Below, one piece after another: positions 1 to 7,868 of a stretch of DNA of 64,000 nt (within the stretch, counting starts at the first letter, position 1; each line of letters begins with the position of its first letter). Both the position numbers and the translations under genes were made by a program. The stretch lies in NCBI RefSeq assembly GCF_036227325.1, contig NZ_CP109467.1, positions 496,001 to 560,000 on the forward strand, read 5' to 3'. Origin of the DNA: Streptomyces sp. NBC_01465 (GTDB taxonomy: Bacteria; Actinomycetota; Actinomycetes; Streptomycetales; Streptomycetaceae). The notes under the pieces were generated by a model. The model searched no databases, was not told where the DNA came from, and saw nothing but the letters and a program-made list of their open reading frames with translations.

Positions 1-501
1 GGCGACCTCGCTGTCGTCGGCCGGGTGGGTGTCGGCGAAGCGCGTCACGGAGCCGGGGATCGACAGCTTGACGTCCTCGAGGACCTTGGCGCCTGCGACA
101 CCCGCGGCCTTGCGCGCGTCGTCCTGCGCCCATACGCCGCCGTACTGACCGAAGGCGGTGCCGACGACGGCGACCGGCTTGGCGGAGATCGCGCCGGCGC
201 CGTAGGGGCGCGACAGCCAGTCGATGGCGTTCTTCAGGACGGCCGGCATCGTGCCGTTGTACTCGGGCGAGAACAGCAGGAAGGAGTCGGCCTGGCCGGC
301 CGCCTCACGCAGACGGGCCGCGGCGGCGGGGACGCTGCCCTCGACGTCGATGTCCTCGTTGTAGAACGGGACGTCGGCGAGACCTTCGTAGAGCTCGATC
401 GCGACGCCCTCGGGGGCGTGCTTCGCGGCGGCCTCGGCGAGCTGGCGGTTGTGGGAGCCGGCGCGGAGGCTGCCGACGAGAGCGAGGATGCGAACGGACA
501 T
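1..501 (-). CDS. NAD(P)H-dependent FMN reductase, 3' part cut by window edge
   Basis: Flavodoxin-fold quinone/FMN reductase; reduces FMN (or quinones, azo dyes) with NAD(P)H in the cytoplasm. 167 codons are visible from ATG at 501; the C-terminus lies outside the window. Near the N-terminus is the FMN phosphate loop GSLRAGSHNRQLA, and further on SPEYNGTMPAVLKNAIDW, the classic NADPH-dependent FMN reductase motif. It is divergent from the TetR gene at 627, and two near-identical palindromes lie between them, so repression by that TetR is likely (inference). An FMNH2 supplier for the SsuD at 48.9 kb is conceivable but nothing here shows it. Confidence 0.88.
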   Translation of the reverse strand, partial: MSVRILALVGSLRAGSHNRQLAEAAAKHAPEGVAIELYEGLADVPFYNEDIDVEGSVPAAAARLREAAGQADSFLLFSPEYNGTMPAVLKNAIDWLSRPYGAGAISAKPVAVVGTAFGQYGGVWAQDDARKAAGVAGAKVLEDVKLSIPGSVTRFADTHPADDSEVA

Positions 502-547
502 GGCGGACTCCAGATAAGTGCGTACGAAACTCAAGGGCAGGAACAAC

Positions 548-595
548 CGGACCGAGGTCCGTTTAAAGTTGTACCAGCTATCCGGACCGCGGTCC
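548..595. promoter_or_regulatory. Paired palindromic operators between FMN reductase and TetR genes
   Basis: Two near-identical palindromes, CGGACCGAGGTCCG at 548-561 and GGACCGCGGTCC at 584-595, have centres 35 bp apart in the 125-bp divergent intergenic region. Shared core is GGACCG-M-GGTCC type (GGACCGMGGTCC). This is the usual layout for a TetR repressor that controls itself and a divergent oxidoreductase. Binding is inferred; the palindromes are seen directly. Confidence 0.72.
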
Positions 596-626
596 ACTTA
601 TCTTCCGACAGAGCTATCCTGAAGCC

Positions 627-1286
627 ATGACCGGTTCCGTCCCGCCTCTCTTCCCTCCGTCCGATGCACAGTACGGACCGGCCGACCTGACCCTGACCCC
701 GGCCGGCGAGCCGCCCGCCCTGCGGGCCGACGCGGCACGCAACCGCACGCGCCTGCTGGAAGCGGCATCGGACCTGATGGGCGGCTGCGGAGCCACCGCG
801 CTCACCATGGAGGCGGTGGCCGCGGCCGCCGGAGTGGGCAAGGGGACCGTCTTCCGGCGGTTCGGCGACCGCACCGGACTGCTCATCGCGCTGCTCGACC
901 ACCGCGAGCAGAAGCTCCAGGCCGCGTTCCTCTCCGGCCCTCCGCCCCTCGGCCCCGACGCTCCCGCCGCGGAACGGCTGCACGCCTTCGGCCCGGCCGT
1001 CATCCGCCACGAACGCGATCACCACGAACTGATCCTGGCCTCGCGCACCGATCCGCTGCGCAACTACGCGGTCCCGGCGGCCCGTCTGCGCCTCACACAC
1101 ATCACGATGCTGCTGCGGCAGACGAACACCGGGGGCGACACCGATCTCCTGGCGCACACACTGCTCGGGCATCTGGACACCGCGCTGATCCACCATCTGA
1201 TCGTCGACCGGGGCATGTCGCTCGACCGGATCGAGGCCGGGTGGCACGACCTGGTCACGCGACTGACCGCGGGACCGCCGGCCTAG
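627..1286 (+). CDS. TetR/AcrR family transcriptional regulator
   Basis: 219-aa DNA-binding repressor-type protein. The HTH lies at about residues 37-85, with the typical pattern AVAAAAGVGKGTVFRRFGDR followed by a divergent alpha-helical ligand-binding domain. The extra ~35 N-terminal residues are Pro/Ala-rich and probably disordered; an internal start is possible but no better RBS is evident. Divergent from the FMN reductase with two palindromic operators in between, so that gene is its likely target. Its stop overlaps the convergent stop of the 3-hydroxyacyl-CoA dehydrogenase by 3 nt, so the two are not co-transcribed. Confidence 0.88.
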   Translation: MTGSVPPLFPPSDAQYGPADLTLTPAGEPPALRADAARNRTRLLEAASDLMGGCGATALTMEAVAAAAGVGKGTVFRRFGDRTGLLIALLDHREQKLQAAFLSGPPPLGPDAPAAERLHAFGPAVIRHERDHHELILASRTDPLRNYAVPAARLRLTHITMLLRQTNTGGDTDLLAHTLLGHLDTALIHHLIVDRGMSLDRIEAGWHDLVTRLTAGPPA

Positions 1287-2146
1287 CGCTCGTACGCGTA
1301 GAACCCCTGCCCGGACTTCCGCCCGAGCGCGCCTGCGGCGACCATGCGGCGCAGGAGCGGCGGCGGCGCGTAGAGCGGCTCCTTGAATTCCTCGTACATC
1401 GACTCCGCGATCGACTGCGCCGTGTCGAGCCCGATCAGATCGAGGAGACGCAGCGGCCCCATGGGGTGGGCGCAGCCGAGCACCATTCCGTTGTCGATGT
1501 CCTCGGCGGAGGCGACGCCGGACTCCAGCATCCTCACGGCGGACACGAGGTACGGGACGAGCAGGGCGTTGACGACGAAGCCCGCCCGGTCCCTGGCGCG
1601 TACGACGGTCTTTCCCAGAACGCCCTGCGCGAAGGCCGTCACCCTGTCGGTCACGTCCGGGGCGGTGAGCTGGGTCGGGATGACCTCGACGAGCCGCTGA
1701 ACGGGGACGGGGTTGAAGAAGTGCACGCCGACGACCTGTTGGGGCCGCGAGGTGACGGCAGCGAGGTCGATGATGGGGATCGACGAGGTGTTCGACGCGA
1801 TGACCGCGTCCCCGCCTGCCAGGACGCTGTCGAGCTCCTTGAAGACGGCCGTCTTCACGTCGGGCTGTTCCGCGACCGCCTCGACGACGAGGTCACGGTC
1901 GGCGAAGTCCGCGAGTTCGGTGGTGAACGACAGCCTGCCGAGGGCCTGTTCGCGCTCGGCCTCGGTCACCTTCCCGCTGCGCACGCCGCGTTCGAGCGAT
2001 GCGGCGATACGGGACCTGCCCGCGGCGAGGGCTTCGGTGCCGCGCTCGGCGACCATGACGTCGAGGCCCGCGCGGGCGCAGACCTCCGCTATGCCGGATC
2101 CCATCAGGCCACAGCCGACGACGCCGACTCTGCTGAACTCACGCAT
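1283..2146 (-). CDS. 3-hydroxybutyryl-CoA dehydrogenase
   Basis: 287-aa NAD(P)-dependent L-3-hydroxyacyl-CoA dehydrogenase, oxidising 3-hydroxyacyl-CoA to 3-oxoacyl-CoA (beta-oxidation step 3, or the reverse in butanoyl/PHB metabolism). Rossmann motif VGVVGCGLMGSG starts at residue 7 and the family signature GVHFFNPVPVQRLVEV follows in the middle; length matches single-domain HBD/PaaH proteins. Start chosen at 2146 because GAGAGAGGAC lies upstream and longer frames lack similarity. It follows the DUF35 gene by 56 nt on the same strand and is probably co-transcribed with it. It could serve the acyl-CoA cluster downstream, which otherwise has only SDR-type dehydrogenases. Confidence 0.92.
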   Translation of the reverse strand: MREFSRVGVVGCGLMGSGIAEVCARAGLDVMVAERGTEALAAGRSRIAASLERGVRSGKVTEAEREQALGRLSFTTELADFADRDLVVEAVAEQPDVKTAVFKELDSVLAGGDAVIASNTSSIPIIDLAAVTSRPQQVVGVHFFNPVPVQRLVEVIPTQLTAPDVTDRVTAFAQGVLGKTVVRARDRAGFVVNALLVPYLVSAVRMLESGVASAEDIDNGMVLGCAHPMGPLRLLDLIGLDTAQSIAESMYEEFKEPLYAPPPLLRRMVAAGALGRKSGQGFYAYER

Positions 2147-2202
2147 CGTTGCGTGTCCTCTCTCGCGGTTGCTCTCCAACCGCCCATAGAAATGCGCCCG
2201 GT

Positions 2203-2586
2203 TCAGTACCAGTCGACGCGTCCGGCCGTCTCGCAGAGCTCGAACACCACTTCGCCGGCCTCGGATGCTCCGTCGTTCACGGGGCGGACGCGGGCGCCGA
2301 CCCACACCAAGTGCGGTGCCGCGCCCACGACTCGGCAGCGGAACATGAAGCCCTCGGGGAAGCGGATGAGGGATTCGTTGCGTGCCGCGCCCGTGTGCCG
2401 GTGCACGACGTTCGACCGCACGACGACACCGTGGCCGTCACTCCGCTCGGATTCGAGATCGCTCGATGCGCAGACAGGACAGAGCAGCCGCCTGAAGGAG
2501 GCGGTTCCGCACCATCGGCAGCGCTGAAAGACCAGACCGGTCTCCGTCTGCACCGCCGGTGCCGTGTCGATTCCTGTGCTGGACAT
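2203..2586 (-). CDS. DUF35 Zn-ribbon/OB-fold acyl-CoA-associated protein
   Basis: 127-aa protein with a rubredoxin-like zinc ribbon (C23-x2-C26 and C36-x2-C39) and an OB-fold C-terminal half. DUF35 proteins usually partner with a thiolase-like or MaoC-like protein in acyl-CoA or steroid side-chain degradation (e.g. ChsH2-type, SCP-x/DUF35 pairs). Here no thiolase is adjacent; the next gene is an HBD dehydrogenase, so its partner must be elsewhere, perhaps one of the thiolases at 11.8 or 25.9 kb. Two operator-like palindromes lie 65-100 bp upstream, between it and the TetR gene. Function as CoA-binding accessory is inference from family. Confidence 0.82.
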   Translation of the reverse strand: MSSTGIDTAPAVQTETGLVFQRCRWCGTASFRRLLCPVCASSDLESERSDGHGVVVRSNVVHRHTGAARNESLIRFPEGFMFRCRVVGAAPHLVWVGARVRPVNDGASEAGEVVFELCETAGRVDWY

Positions 2587-2650
2587 ACCGCGGCCCCCTG
2601 CGCTCGGATCGGGTGCGCCGCACCTTCATGTCAGCGCCTCCGCACCTTAT

Positions 2651-2686
2651 GGCACTGAGTGCCGACACGTAAAGGTACTGAGTGCC
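2651..2686. promoter_or_regulatory. Two 13-bp palindromes upstream of DUF35-HBD unit
   Basis: GGCACTGAGTGCC at 2651-2663 and GGTACTGAGTGCC at 2674-2686, centres 23 bp apart, lie between the TetR stop and the DUF35 start. The same 13-mer, inverted, occurs at 3447-3459 upstream of the TetR and etfB genes. Presence of the motif on both sides of the TetR gene points to that TetR as the binder (inference). Confidence 0.75.
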
Positions 2687-2688
2687 AA

Positions 2689-3393
2689 TTACTCTTCACC
2701 GAGGGCCGACTCGATCCGCTGCACGACGCGCCACATCGGGGCGCCCCTCTTCGCGACCATCACGATGACCTCGCCCTCGTCGGCCGCTGCGGCGACTGCC
2801 GGACTCCCGCTCCCCCATGTGTCCCGTACGAGCCCGAACGCATGGTCCACGGCCGCCTCGGCGTCGCCTTCGCCACCCGAACGCAGCCAGGTCCGCAGGC
2901 CGTTGTTGTGCGCTGCCACTACGGATGCGGCGATGACCTCGGCGCGCAGCGCACCGCCCTGTTCGCCCTCGCCGCGCCTCTCCAGATATCCGGAGAGGGT
3001 CCGCTCGTAGCGGCGGACCACGGAGAGTTCGTAGGTACGGAGTCCGGGCACCTCCCGCGTAAGGCGATAGCGCTGTACGGAGAACTCGGGGTTCGCGGCG
3101 TACATGCGCGTCACGATCATGGTCGCGTCGCACACGGCGTCCACGGGGTCGGGGACTTCGGCGGACTCCAGGAAGGCGGTCATGTCGGCGAGGCAGCGCT
3201 CGTGGTCCGGGAAGACCGCGTCCTCCTTCGACGGGAAGTAACGGAAGAACGACCTGCGCCCGACCCCGGCCCGGGAGACGATGTCGTCCACGGTGGTCCG
3301 CTCGAAGCCCCGCTCGAGAAAGAGTTCGAACGCCGCCTCGGCAAGCACGTCTCGCATGGGTGCCTTCTTGGCCGGTCTGCGTGCGTCAGTCAT
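2689..3393 (-). CDS. TetR family regulator of the ETF/HBD locus
   Basis: 234-aa TetR-type regulator; HTH at about residues 12-60 with TTVDDIVSRAGVGRRSFFRYF, followed by a helical effector domain like that of small actinobacterial lipid-metabolism TetRs. Start at 3393 is preferred to the in-frame upstream codon at 3429 because the conserved N-terminus (MTDARRPAKKAP) begins there. Palindromes GGYACT-S-AGTGCC lie upstream of it (3447) and immediately downstream (2674, 2651). This suggests it represses itself, the divergent etfBA and the DUF35-HBD unit, with an acyl-CoA as plausible inducer (inference). Confidence 0.87.
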   Translation of the reverse strand: MTDARRPAKKAPMRDVLAEAAFELFLERGFERTTVDDIVSRAGVGRRSFFRYFPSKEDAVFPDHERCLADMTAFLESAEVPDPVDAVCDATMIVTRMYAANPEFSVQRYRLTREVPGLRTYELSVVRRYERTLSGYLERRGEGEQGGALRAEVIAASVVAAHNNGLRTWLRSGGEGDAEAAVDHAFGLVRDTWGSGSPAVAAAADEGEVIVMVAKRGAPMWRVVQRIESALGEE

Positions 3394-3446
3394 GCGGGGA
3401 ACGTAACACCGGAGAGCCCTTCGCGGCACTACGTACCTTTACAGAG

Positions 3447-3459
3447 GGTACTCAGTGCC
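3447..3459. promoter_or_regulatory. Third copy of the 13-bp palindrome, TetR/etfB intergenic
   Basis: GGTACTCAGTGCC is the inverted copy of the site at 2674-2686. It lies 54 bp upstream of the TetR start and 47 bp upstream of etfB. A shared GTACCTTTA stretch flanks this site (3432-3440) and, inverted, the one at 2674. Candidate operator for both divergent promoters. Confidence 0.72.
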
Positions 3460-3505
3460 ATAATCTCGACCCATAACCGCCATCTGGACAGGTAGGAGAG
3501 CCGGC

Positions 3506-4291
3506 GTGAGCTTGAGGATCGTTGTCTGTGTGAAGTATGTGCCCGACGCCACCGGCGACCGGCATTTCGCCGATGACCTGACGGTCGACCGTGACGATGT
3601 GGATGGTCTGCTGTCGGAGCTCGACGAGTACGCCGTCGAGCAGGCGCTGCAGATCGCTGATGAGGCGGACGACGCGGAGATCACCGTGCTGACGGTCGGT
3701 GGCGAGGACGCGAAGGACGCGCTGCGCAAGGCGCTGTCGATGGGCGCGGACAAGGCCGTTCACGTCGAGGACGACGATCTGCACGGTTCCGATGTGATGG
3801 CCACCTCGCTGGTGCTGGCGAAGGCCGTGGAGAAGACCGGCTACGACCTGGTGATCTGCGGGATGGCGTCCACCGACGGGACGATGGGTGTGCTGCCGGC
3901 GATCCTCGCCGAGCGCCTGGGTGTTCCGCAGGTCACGCTGCTCTCCGAGGTCAAGGTCGAGGACGGTGTGGTCACCGGCCGCCGCGACGGCGACAGCGCG
4001 AGCGAGCAGCTCCAGGCCTCCCTGCCCGCCCTGGTGTCGGTGACGGACCAGTCCGGTGAGGCCAGGTACCCGTCGTTCAAGGGGATCATGGCGGCGAAGA
4101 AGAAGCCGGTGGAGTCCCTGGACCTGGAAGACCTCGACATCGACGCCGAACTGGTCGGCCTGGCCGGTTCCTGGAGCGCGGTCGACTCCGCGACCCAGCG
4201 TCCAGCGCGCACGGCGGGCACGATCGTCAAGGACGAGGGCGAGGGCGGCAAGCAGCTCGCCGAGTTCCTCGCGAGCCAGAAGTTCATCTAA
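3506..4291 (+). CDS. etfB: Electron transfer flavoprotein beta subunit
   Basis: 261-aa small ETF subunit; with EtfA it accepts electrons from acyl-CoA dehydrogenases through FAD and passes them to ETF:quinone oxidoreductase. The N-terminus IVVCVKYVPDATGDRHFADD is the actinobacterial EtfB pattern, and the AMP-binding region follows (ICGMASTDGTMGVLPAILAE). GTG start at 3506 with AGGAGA 7 nt upstream. etfA follows 53 nt downstream on the same strand. A single etfBA pair next to a cluster with five acyl-CoA dehydrogenase genes makes it the natural electron sink for that cluster. The palindrome at 3447-3459 suggests TetR control. Confidence 0.96.
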   Translation: MSLRIVVCVKYVPDATGDRHFADDLTVDRDDVDGLLSELDEYAVEQALQIADEADDAEITVLTVGGEDAKDALRKALSMGADKAVHVEDDDLHGSDVMATSLVLAKAVEKTGYDLVICGMASTDGTMGVLPAILAERLGVPQVTLLSEVKVEDGVVTGRRDGDSASEQLQASLPALVSVTDQSGEARYPSFKGIMAAKKKPVESLDLEDLDIDAELVGLAGSWSAVDSATQRPARTAGTIVKDEGEGGKQLAEFLASQKFI

Positions 4292-4344
4292 AGGCTCCCC
4301 CGCCGCCTTCACCCCCTTCTTCTCTTCTGCTGGAGATCACTGTC

Positions 4345-5307
4345 ATGGCTGAAGTTCTCGTCTACGTCGATCACGTGGATGGTGCCGTCCGCAAGCCCAC
4401 CCTCGAACTCCTCACCCTGGCCCGCCGCCTCGGCGACCCGGTCGCCCTCGCCCTGGGCGCCGGCGCCGAGAACACCGCCGCCGTGCTGGCCGAGCACGGC
4501 GCGGTCAAGGTCCTCACCTCGGACGCCCCCGAGTACGCCGAGTACTTGGTCGTCCCGAAGGTCGACGCCCTCCAGGCCGCCCACCAGGCGGTGTCCCCGG
4601 TGGCGGTGCTGGTGCCGTCCTCGGCGGAGGGCAAGGAGATCGCCGCCCGCCTCGCGGTCCGCATCGAGTCGGGGATCATCACCGACGCCGTCGACCTCGA
4701 AGCAGGCGACGAGGGTCCGGTCGCCACCCAGGCGGCGTTCGCCGCGTCCTTCACCACCAAGTCCCGTATCACCAAGGGCACCCCGGTCATCACCGTCAAG
4801 CCCAACTCGGCTCCGGTCGAGGCGTCCCCCGCCGCCGGTGCGGTGGAAGCCCTCGCGGTGTCCTTCTCGGACGCGGCTTCGGGCACGAAGGTCCTCTCCC
4901 GCACCCCGCGCGAGTCGACCGGGCGCCCGGAGCTGACCGAGGCCGCGATTGTCGTCTCGGGCGGGCGCGGCGTGAACGGCGCGGAGAACTTCCACCTCAT
5001 CGAGGCCCTCGCCGACTCACTGGGAGCCGCCGTCGGCGCCTCCCGCGCCGCCGTCGACGCCGGCTGGTACCCGCACTCCAACCAGGTCGGCCAGACCGGC
5101 AAGAGCGTCTCCCCGCAGCTCTACATCGCCAACGGCATCTCCGGCGCCATCCAGCACCGCGCCGGCATGCAGACCTCCAAGACCATCGTCGCCGTCAACA
5201 AGGACGCCGAAGCCCCCATCTTCGACCTCGTCGACTACGGCATCGTCGGCGACCTCTTCCAGGTCGTCCCCCAGCTCACCGACGAAGTGAACACCCGCAA
5301 GGGCTGA
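4345..5307 (+). CDS. etfA: Electron transfer flavoprotein alpha subunit
   Basis: 320-aa large ETF subunit carrying the FAD. The C-terminal FAD-binding domain shows [20 protein letters not shown], then [19 protein letters not shown] and the end motif [19 protein letters not shown], all family hallmarks. The N-terminal half is the weakly conserved EtfA domain I. Co-directional with etfB (53-nt gap) and followed by a strong hairpin at 5330-5365, so etfBA form a two-gene transcription unit separate from the alkylsulfatase. Confidence 0.96.
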   Translation: MAEVLVYVDHVDGAVRKPTLELLTLARRLGDPVALALGAGAENTAAVLAEHGAVKVLTSDAPEYAEYLVVPKVDALQAAHQAVSPVAVLVPSSAEGKEIAARLAVRIESGIITDAVDLEAGDEGPVATQAAFAASFTTKSRITKGTPVITVKPNSAPVEASPAAGAVEALAVSFSDAASGTKVLSRTPRESTGRPELTEAAIVVSGGRGVNGAENFHLIEALADSLGAAVGASRAAVDAGWYPHSNQVGQTGKSVSPQLYIANGISGAIQHRAGMQTSKTIVAVNKDAEAPIFDLVDYGIVGDLFQVVPQLTDEVNTRKG

Positions 5308-5329
5308 GTCTCTTCACCGCACCTCCTGC

Positions 5330-5365
5330 GCGGCGCGCCGGTCCTCCCCAGGGCCGGCGCGCCGC
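5330..5365 (+). terminator. Hairpin terminator after etfA
   Basis: A 16-bp GC-rich stem with one mismatch (left arm 5330-5345, right arm 5350-5365) and a CCCC loop, 23 nt after the etfA stop. No T-run follows, as is usual in Streptomyces. Confidence 0.75.
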
Positions 5366-5456
5366 TTGCGTTCACCTGTTCGGCCCTCTCGCATCGCAGC
5401 TCAGCGCCCGGCACACCAGGCTCTAGCGCAAGCGCAGACGAACAGGAGGGGTTGGC

Positions 5457-7361
5457 ATGGCCGGCATATCCAAGGGTGCGACGCCCGCGACCGCCACCGC
5501 GAACCGCGAGGCTCTCTCTCGGTACGACATGGACGACCGTCAGGACTTCGCCGACAGTGACCGCGGCTTCATCGCCGCGTTCCCGGACAAGCTGTACAGC
5601 GCAGACGGCCGGGTCATCTTCGACGCCTCCCGTTACGACTACATCTCCGACGACGCCCCCGCGCCGGACACCGTGAATCCGAGCCTCTGGCGGCAGTCCC
5701 AGCTGATCCGCAAGGGCGGGCTGTACAAGGTCGTCGACGGTGTCTACCAGGTCCGCAACAACGACATCGCCAACCTCACGGTCATCGAGGGCGACAGCGG
5801 TCTCGTGGTGGTCGACTGCTCCGCCTCGGTGGAAGCCGCGACCCAGGGCATGGCCATGATCCGCGAGCACATCAGCGACAAGCCCGTCGCCGCCGTGATC
5901 TACACGCACACCCACGTCGACCACTACGGCGGGGTCAAGGGCGTCGTGAGCGTGGAGGACGTGGCATCGGGCAAGGTCCCGATCATCGCGCCCGGCACCG
6001 TCGCCTCGTTCGACAAGCACGCGATCGGCGAGAACGTGATCGCGGGCAATGCGATGTCCCGCCGGGCCGGGTACGCGTTCAACAGTCTGCTCGACCACAA
6101 GGCGACGGGCTGCGTCACCTGCGGGATCGGGATCGGCACCGTCCCGGGCGCGACCATCTCGTACATCTCCCCCACCGACGGGATCACCGAGACCGGGACC
6201 AAGCGCGACCTGGGCGGCCTCGAGTTCGAGTTCCTGTACGCCCCGGACACCGAGGCGCCCGAGGAGATGCACATCTGGACGCCGCAGCTCGGTGCGCTGA
6301 CCTGCGCGGAGAACGCGAATCACTCCCTGCACAACATCCAGACCCTGCGCGGAGCCCGTACCCGCGACGCCCGCAACTTCGCCCGCTACCTCGACGAGAC
6401 CCTTGAGCGGTGGGGCGACGACGTGCAGGTGCACTACGGCCCGCACACCTGGCCCGTGTGGGAGAACGGCGCCGTGACCGCGTTCCTGGAGTCCCAGCGC
6501 GACACGTACAAGTACATCCACGACCAGGCGCTACGGCTTGCGAACAAGGGCTATACGCCCCTGGAGGCGGCCGAAGTGATCGAGCTGCCCGAGGAGTTGG
6601 GCCGCAAGTGGTTCAACCGCGGCTACCACGGCACGCTGCACCACGACGTCCGCGCCGTGTTCACCAAGGAACTCGGCATGTGGGACGGCGACCCGGTCTC
6701 GCTCCACCCGCACCCGCCCGTCGAAGCCGCCCGGCGCTTCGTCGACCTGATCGGCGCCGAGAAGATCATCGCTGAGGGGCAGCGGGCCTTCGACGCGGCC
6801 GACTACCGCTGGGCGGCCCAGATCCTGCACGCCCTGGTCTTCGCCCAGCCCGAGAACGAGGCGGCCCGCAATCTGCAGGCCGACGCGTACGAGCAGATGG
6901 GCTACCAGGCCGAGGGCCCGCAGTGGCGAGGCGTCTTCCTCACCGCCGCCAAGGAGTTGCGCGAGGGCGTCCAGCCCGCGGCGTTCGCCACCGCCAGCCC
7001 GGACACCATCCTGGCCATGCCGGTCGACATCCTCTTCGACTTCGCCGCCGTGCACCTGATCGGCGACAAAGCTGCGGAGGCCGACCTGCGGATCGACTTC
7101 CGGTTCACCGAGACCGACGAGACGTGGACGATGTGGGTCCGCCGGGGCGTCCTCAACGCCCGCCGCGGCGCCTCCGCCGACACCACGCTCACCGTCACCG
7201 GTTCCAAGGCCGCCCTCGTGGGCGTCCTGCTGAAACCCGCATCGGCGGGACAGCTCGCCGAGGCCGGAAAGATCAAGCTCGACGGCGACGACGGCGCCCT
7301 GCGGACACTCGCCGGACTCCTCGACGAGTTCGACCCCGACTTCAACATCGTCACCCCCTGA
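5457..7361 (+). CDS. Alkylsulfatase (SdsA/Pisa1-type metallo-beta-lactamase sulfatase)
   Basis: 634-aa type III sulfatase hydrolysing alkyl sulfate esters such as SDS to alcohol plus sulfate, with a binuclear Zn site. Metal motif HTHVDH at residues 151-156, with further ligand regions TCAENANHSLHN near residue 282 and a VHYGPHTW segment near 325. Order: metallo-beta-lactamase domain, central alkylsulfatase dimerisation domain, C-terminal SCP2-like lipid-binding domain (about 520-634). No signal peptide is seen, so cytoplasmic action is likely, which implies substrate import. RBS AGGAGG lies upstream of ATG 5457. Primary (retaining) versus secondary (inverting) specificity cannot be told from sequence. 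Followed at 22 nt by the small membrane protein. Neither operator motif of the neighbourhood was found upstream. Confidence 0.93.
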   Translation: MAGISKGATPATATANREALSRYDMDDRQDFADSDRGFIAAFPDKLYSADGRVIFDASRYDYISDDAPAPDTVNPSLWRQSQLIRKGGLYKVVDGVYQVRNNDIANLTVIEGDSGLVVVDCSASVEAATQGMAMIREHISDKPVAAVIYTHTHVDHYGGVKGVVSVEDVASGKVPIIAPGTVASFDKHAIGENVIAGNAMSRRAGYAFNSLLDHKATGCVTCGIGIGTVPGATISYISPTDGITETGTKRDLGGLEFEFLYAPDTEAPEEMHIWTPQLGALTCAENANHSLHNIQTLRGARTRDARNFARYLDETLERWGDDVQVHYGPHTWPVWENGAVTAFLESQRDTYKYIHDQALRLANKGYTPLEAAEVIELPEELGRKWFNRGYHGTLHHDVRAVFTKELGMWDGDPVSLHPHPPVEAARRFVDLIGAEKIIAEGQRAFDAADYRWAAQILHALVFAQPENEAARNLQADAYEQMGYQAEGPQWRGVFLTAAKELREGVQPAAFATASPDTILAMPVDILFDFAAVHLIGDKAAEADLRIDFRFTETDETWTMWVRRGVLNARRGASADTTLTVTGSKAALVGVLLKPASAGQLAEAGKIKLDGDDGALRTLAGLLDEFDPDFNIVTP

Positions 7362-7383
7362 GAACGGCACCGAGGAGCTCACC

Positions 7384-7791
7384 GTGGACGACTACCCGCT
7401 GCTCAACCTCTTCTGGACCATGCTGTGGTTCTTCCTCTGGATCATGTGGCTGTTCCTCCTGTTCAAGGTGATCGGCGACATCTTCCGCAGCCATGACATC
7501 AGTGGCTGGGGCAAGGCAGGCTGGCTGATCCTGGCGCTGCTGCTGCCGTACCTCGGCGTGCTCATCTACGTGATCGTGCGCGGCAGGTCGATGGGCGAGC
7601 GGGACATCAAGCAGGCCGAGGCCCAACAGGCGGCGTTCAAGGAGTACGTACGCAAGGCCGCCGCACCGGACGGTGAGGGCGCCCCCGCGTCGTCGAGCGT
7701 GGACGAGCTCTCCAAGCTCGCCGACCTCAAGGCGAAGGGCGTGCTCAGCGACGAGGAGTTCCAGCAGGCGAAGGCCAAGTTCCTGGCCTGA
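7384..7791 (+). CDS. Small membrane protein with PLDc_N-like helices and C-terminal SHOCT motif
   Basis: 135-aa protein with two N-terminal membrane segments (about residues 7-29, 42-64), each rich in W/L/F, then a charged linker and a SHOCT-type end (DELSKLADLKAKGVLSDEEF, followed by QQAKAKFL). SHOCT modules are short oligomerisation motifs at C-termini; no enzyme activity is expected. GTG start 22 nt after the alkylsulfatase stop and a terminator right after it, so it is co-transcribed with the sulfatase. A role in membrane localisation, or in coping with surfactant, is a guess from context only. Confidence 0.85.
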   Translation: MDDYPLLNLFWTMLWFFLWIMWLFLLFKVIGDIFRSHDISGWGKAGWLILALLLPYLGVLIYVIVRGRSMGERDIKQAEAQQAAFKEYVRKAAAPDGEGAPASSSVDELSKLADLKAKGVLSDEEFQQAKAKFLA

Positions 7792-7807
7792 GAGCCGAGT
7801 TGCACGA

Positions 7808-7847
7808 CGACGGCCGGGCCCCGCTCCATTGCGGGGTCCGGCCGTCG
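7808..7847. terminator. Bidirectional hairpin between SHOCT gene and alcohol dehydrogenase
   Basis: A 17-bp stem (7808-7824 with 7831-7847; a single G-T wobble) and a TCCATT loop lie between convergent genes. Confidence 0.85.
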
Positions 7848-7868
7848 GGCATGAGGGGGTGGTGCGGC

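Noticed and set aside
1..501. FMN reductase as the SsuE partner of ssuD.
   Set aside because: It is 48 kb away, has its own TetR operators, and no sulfur-leader peptide; nothing supports it.
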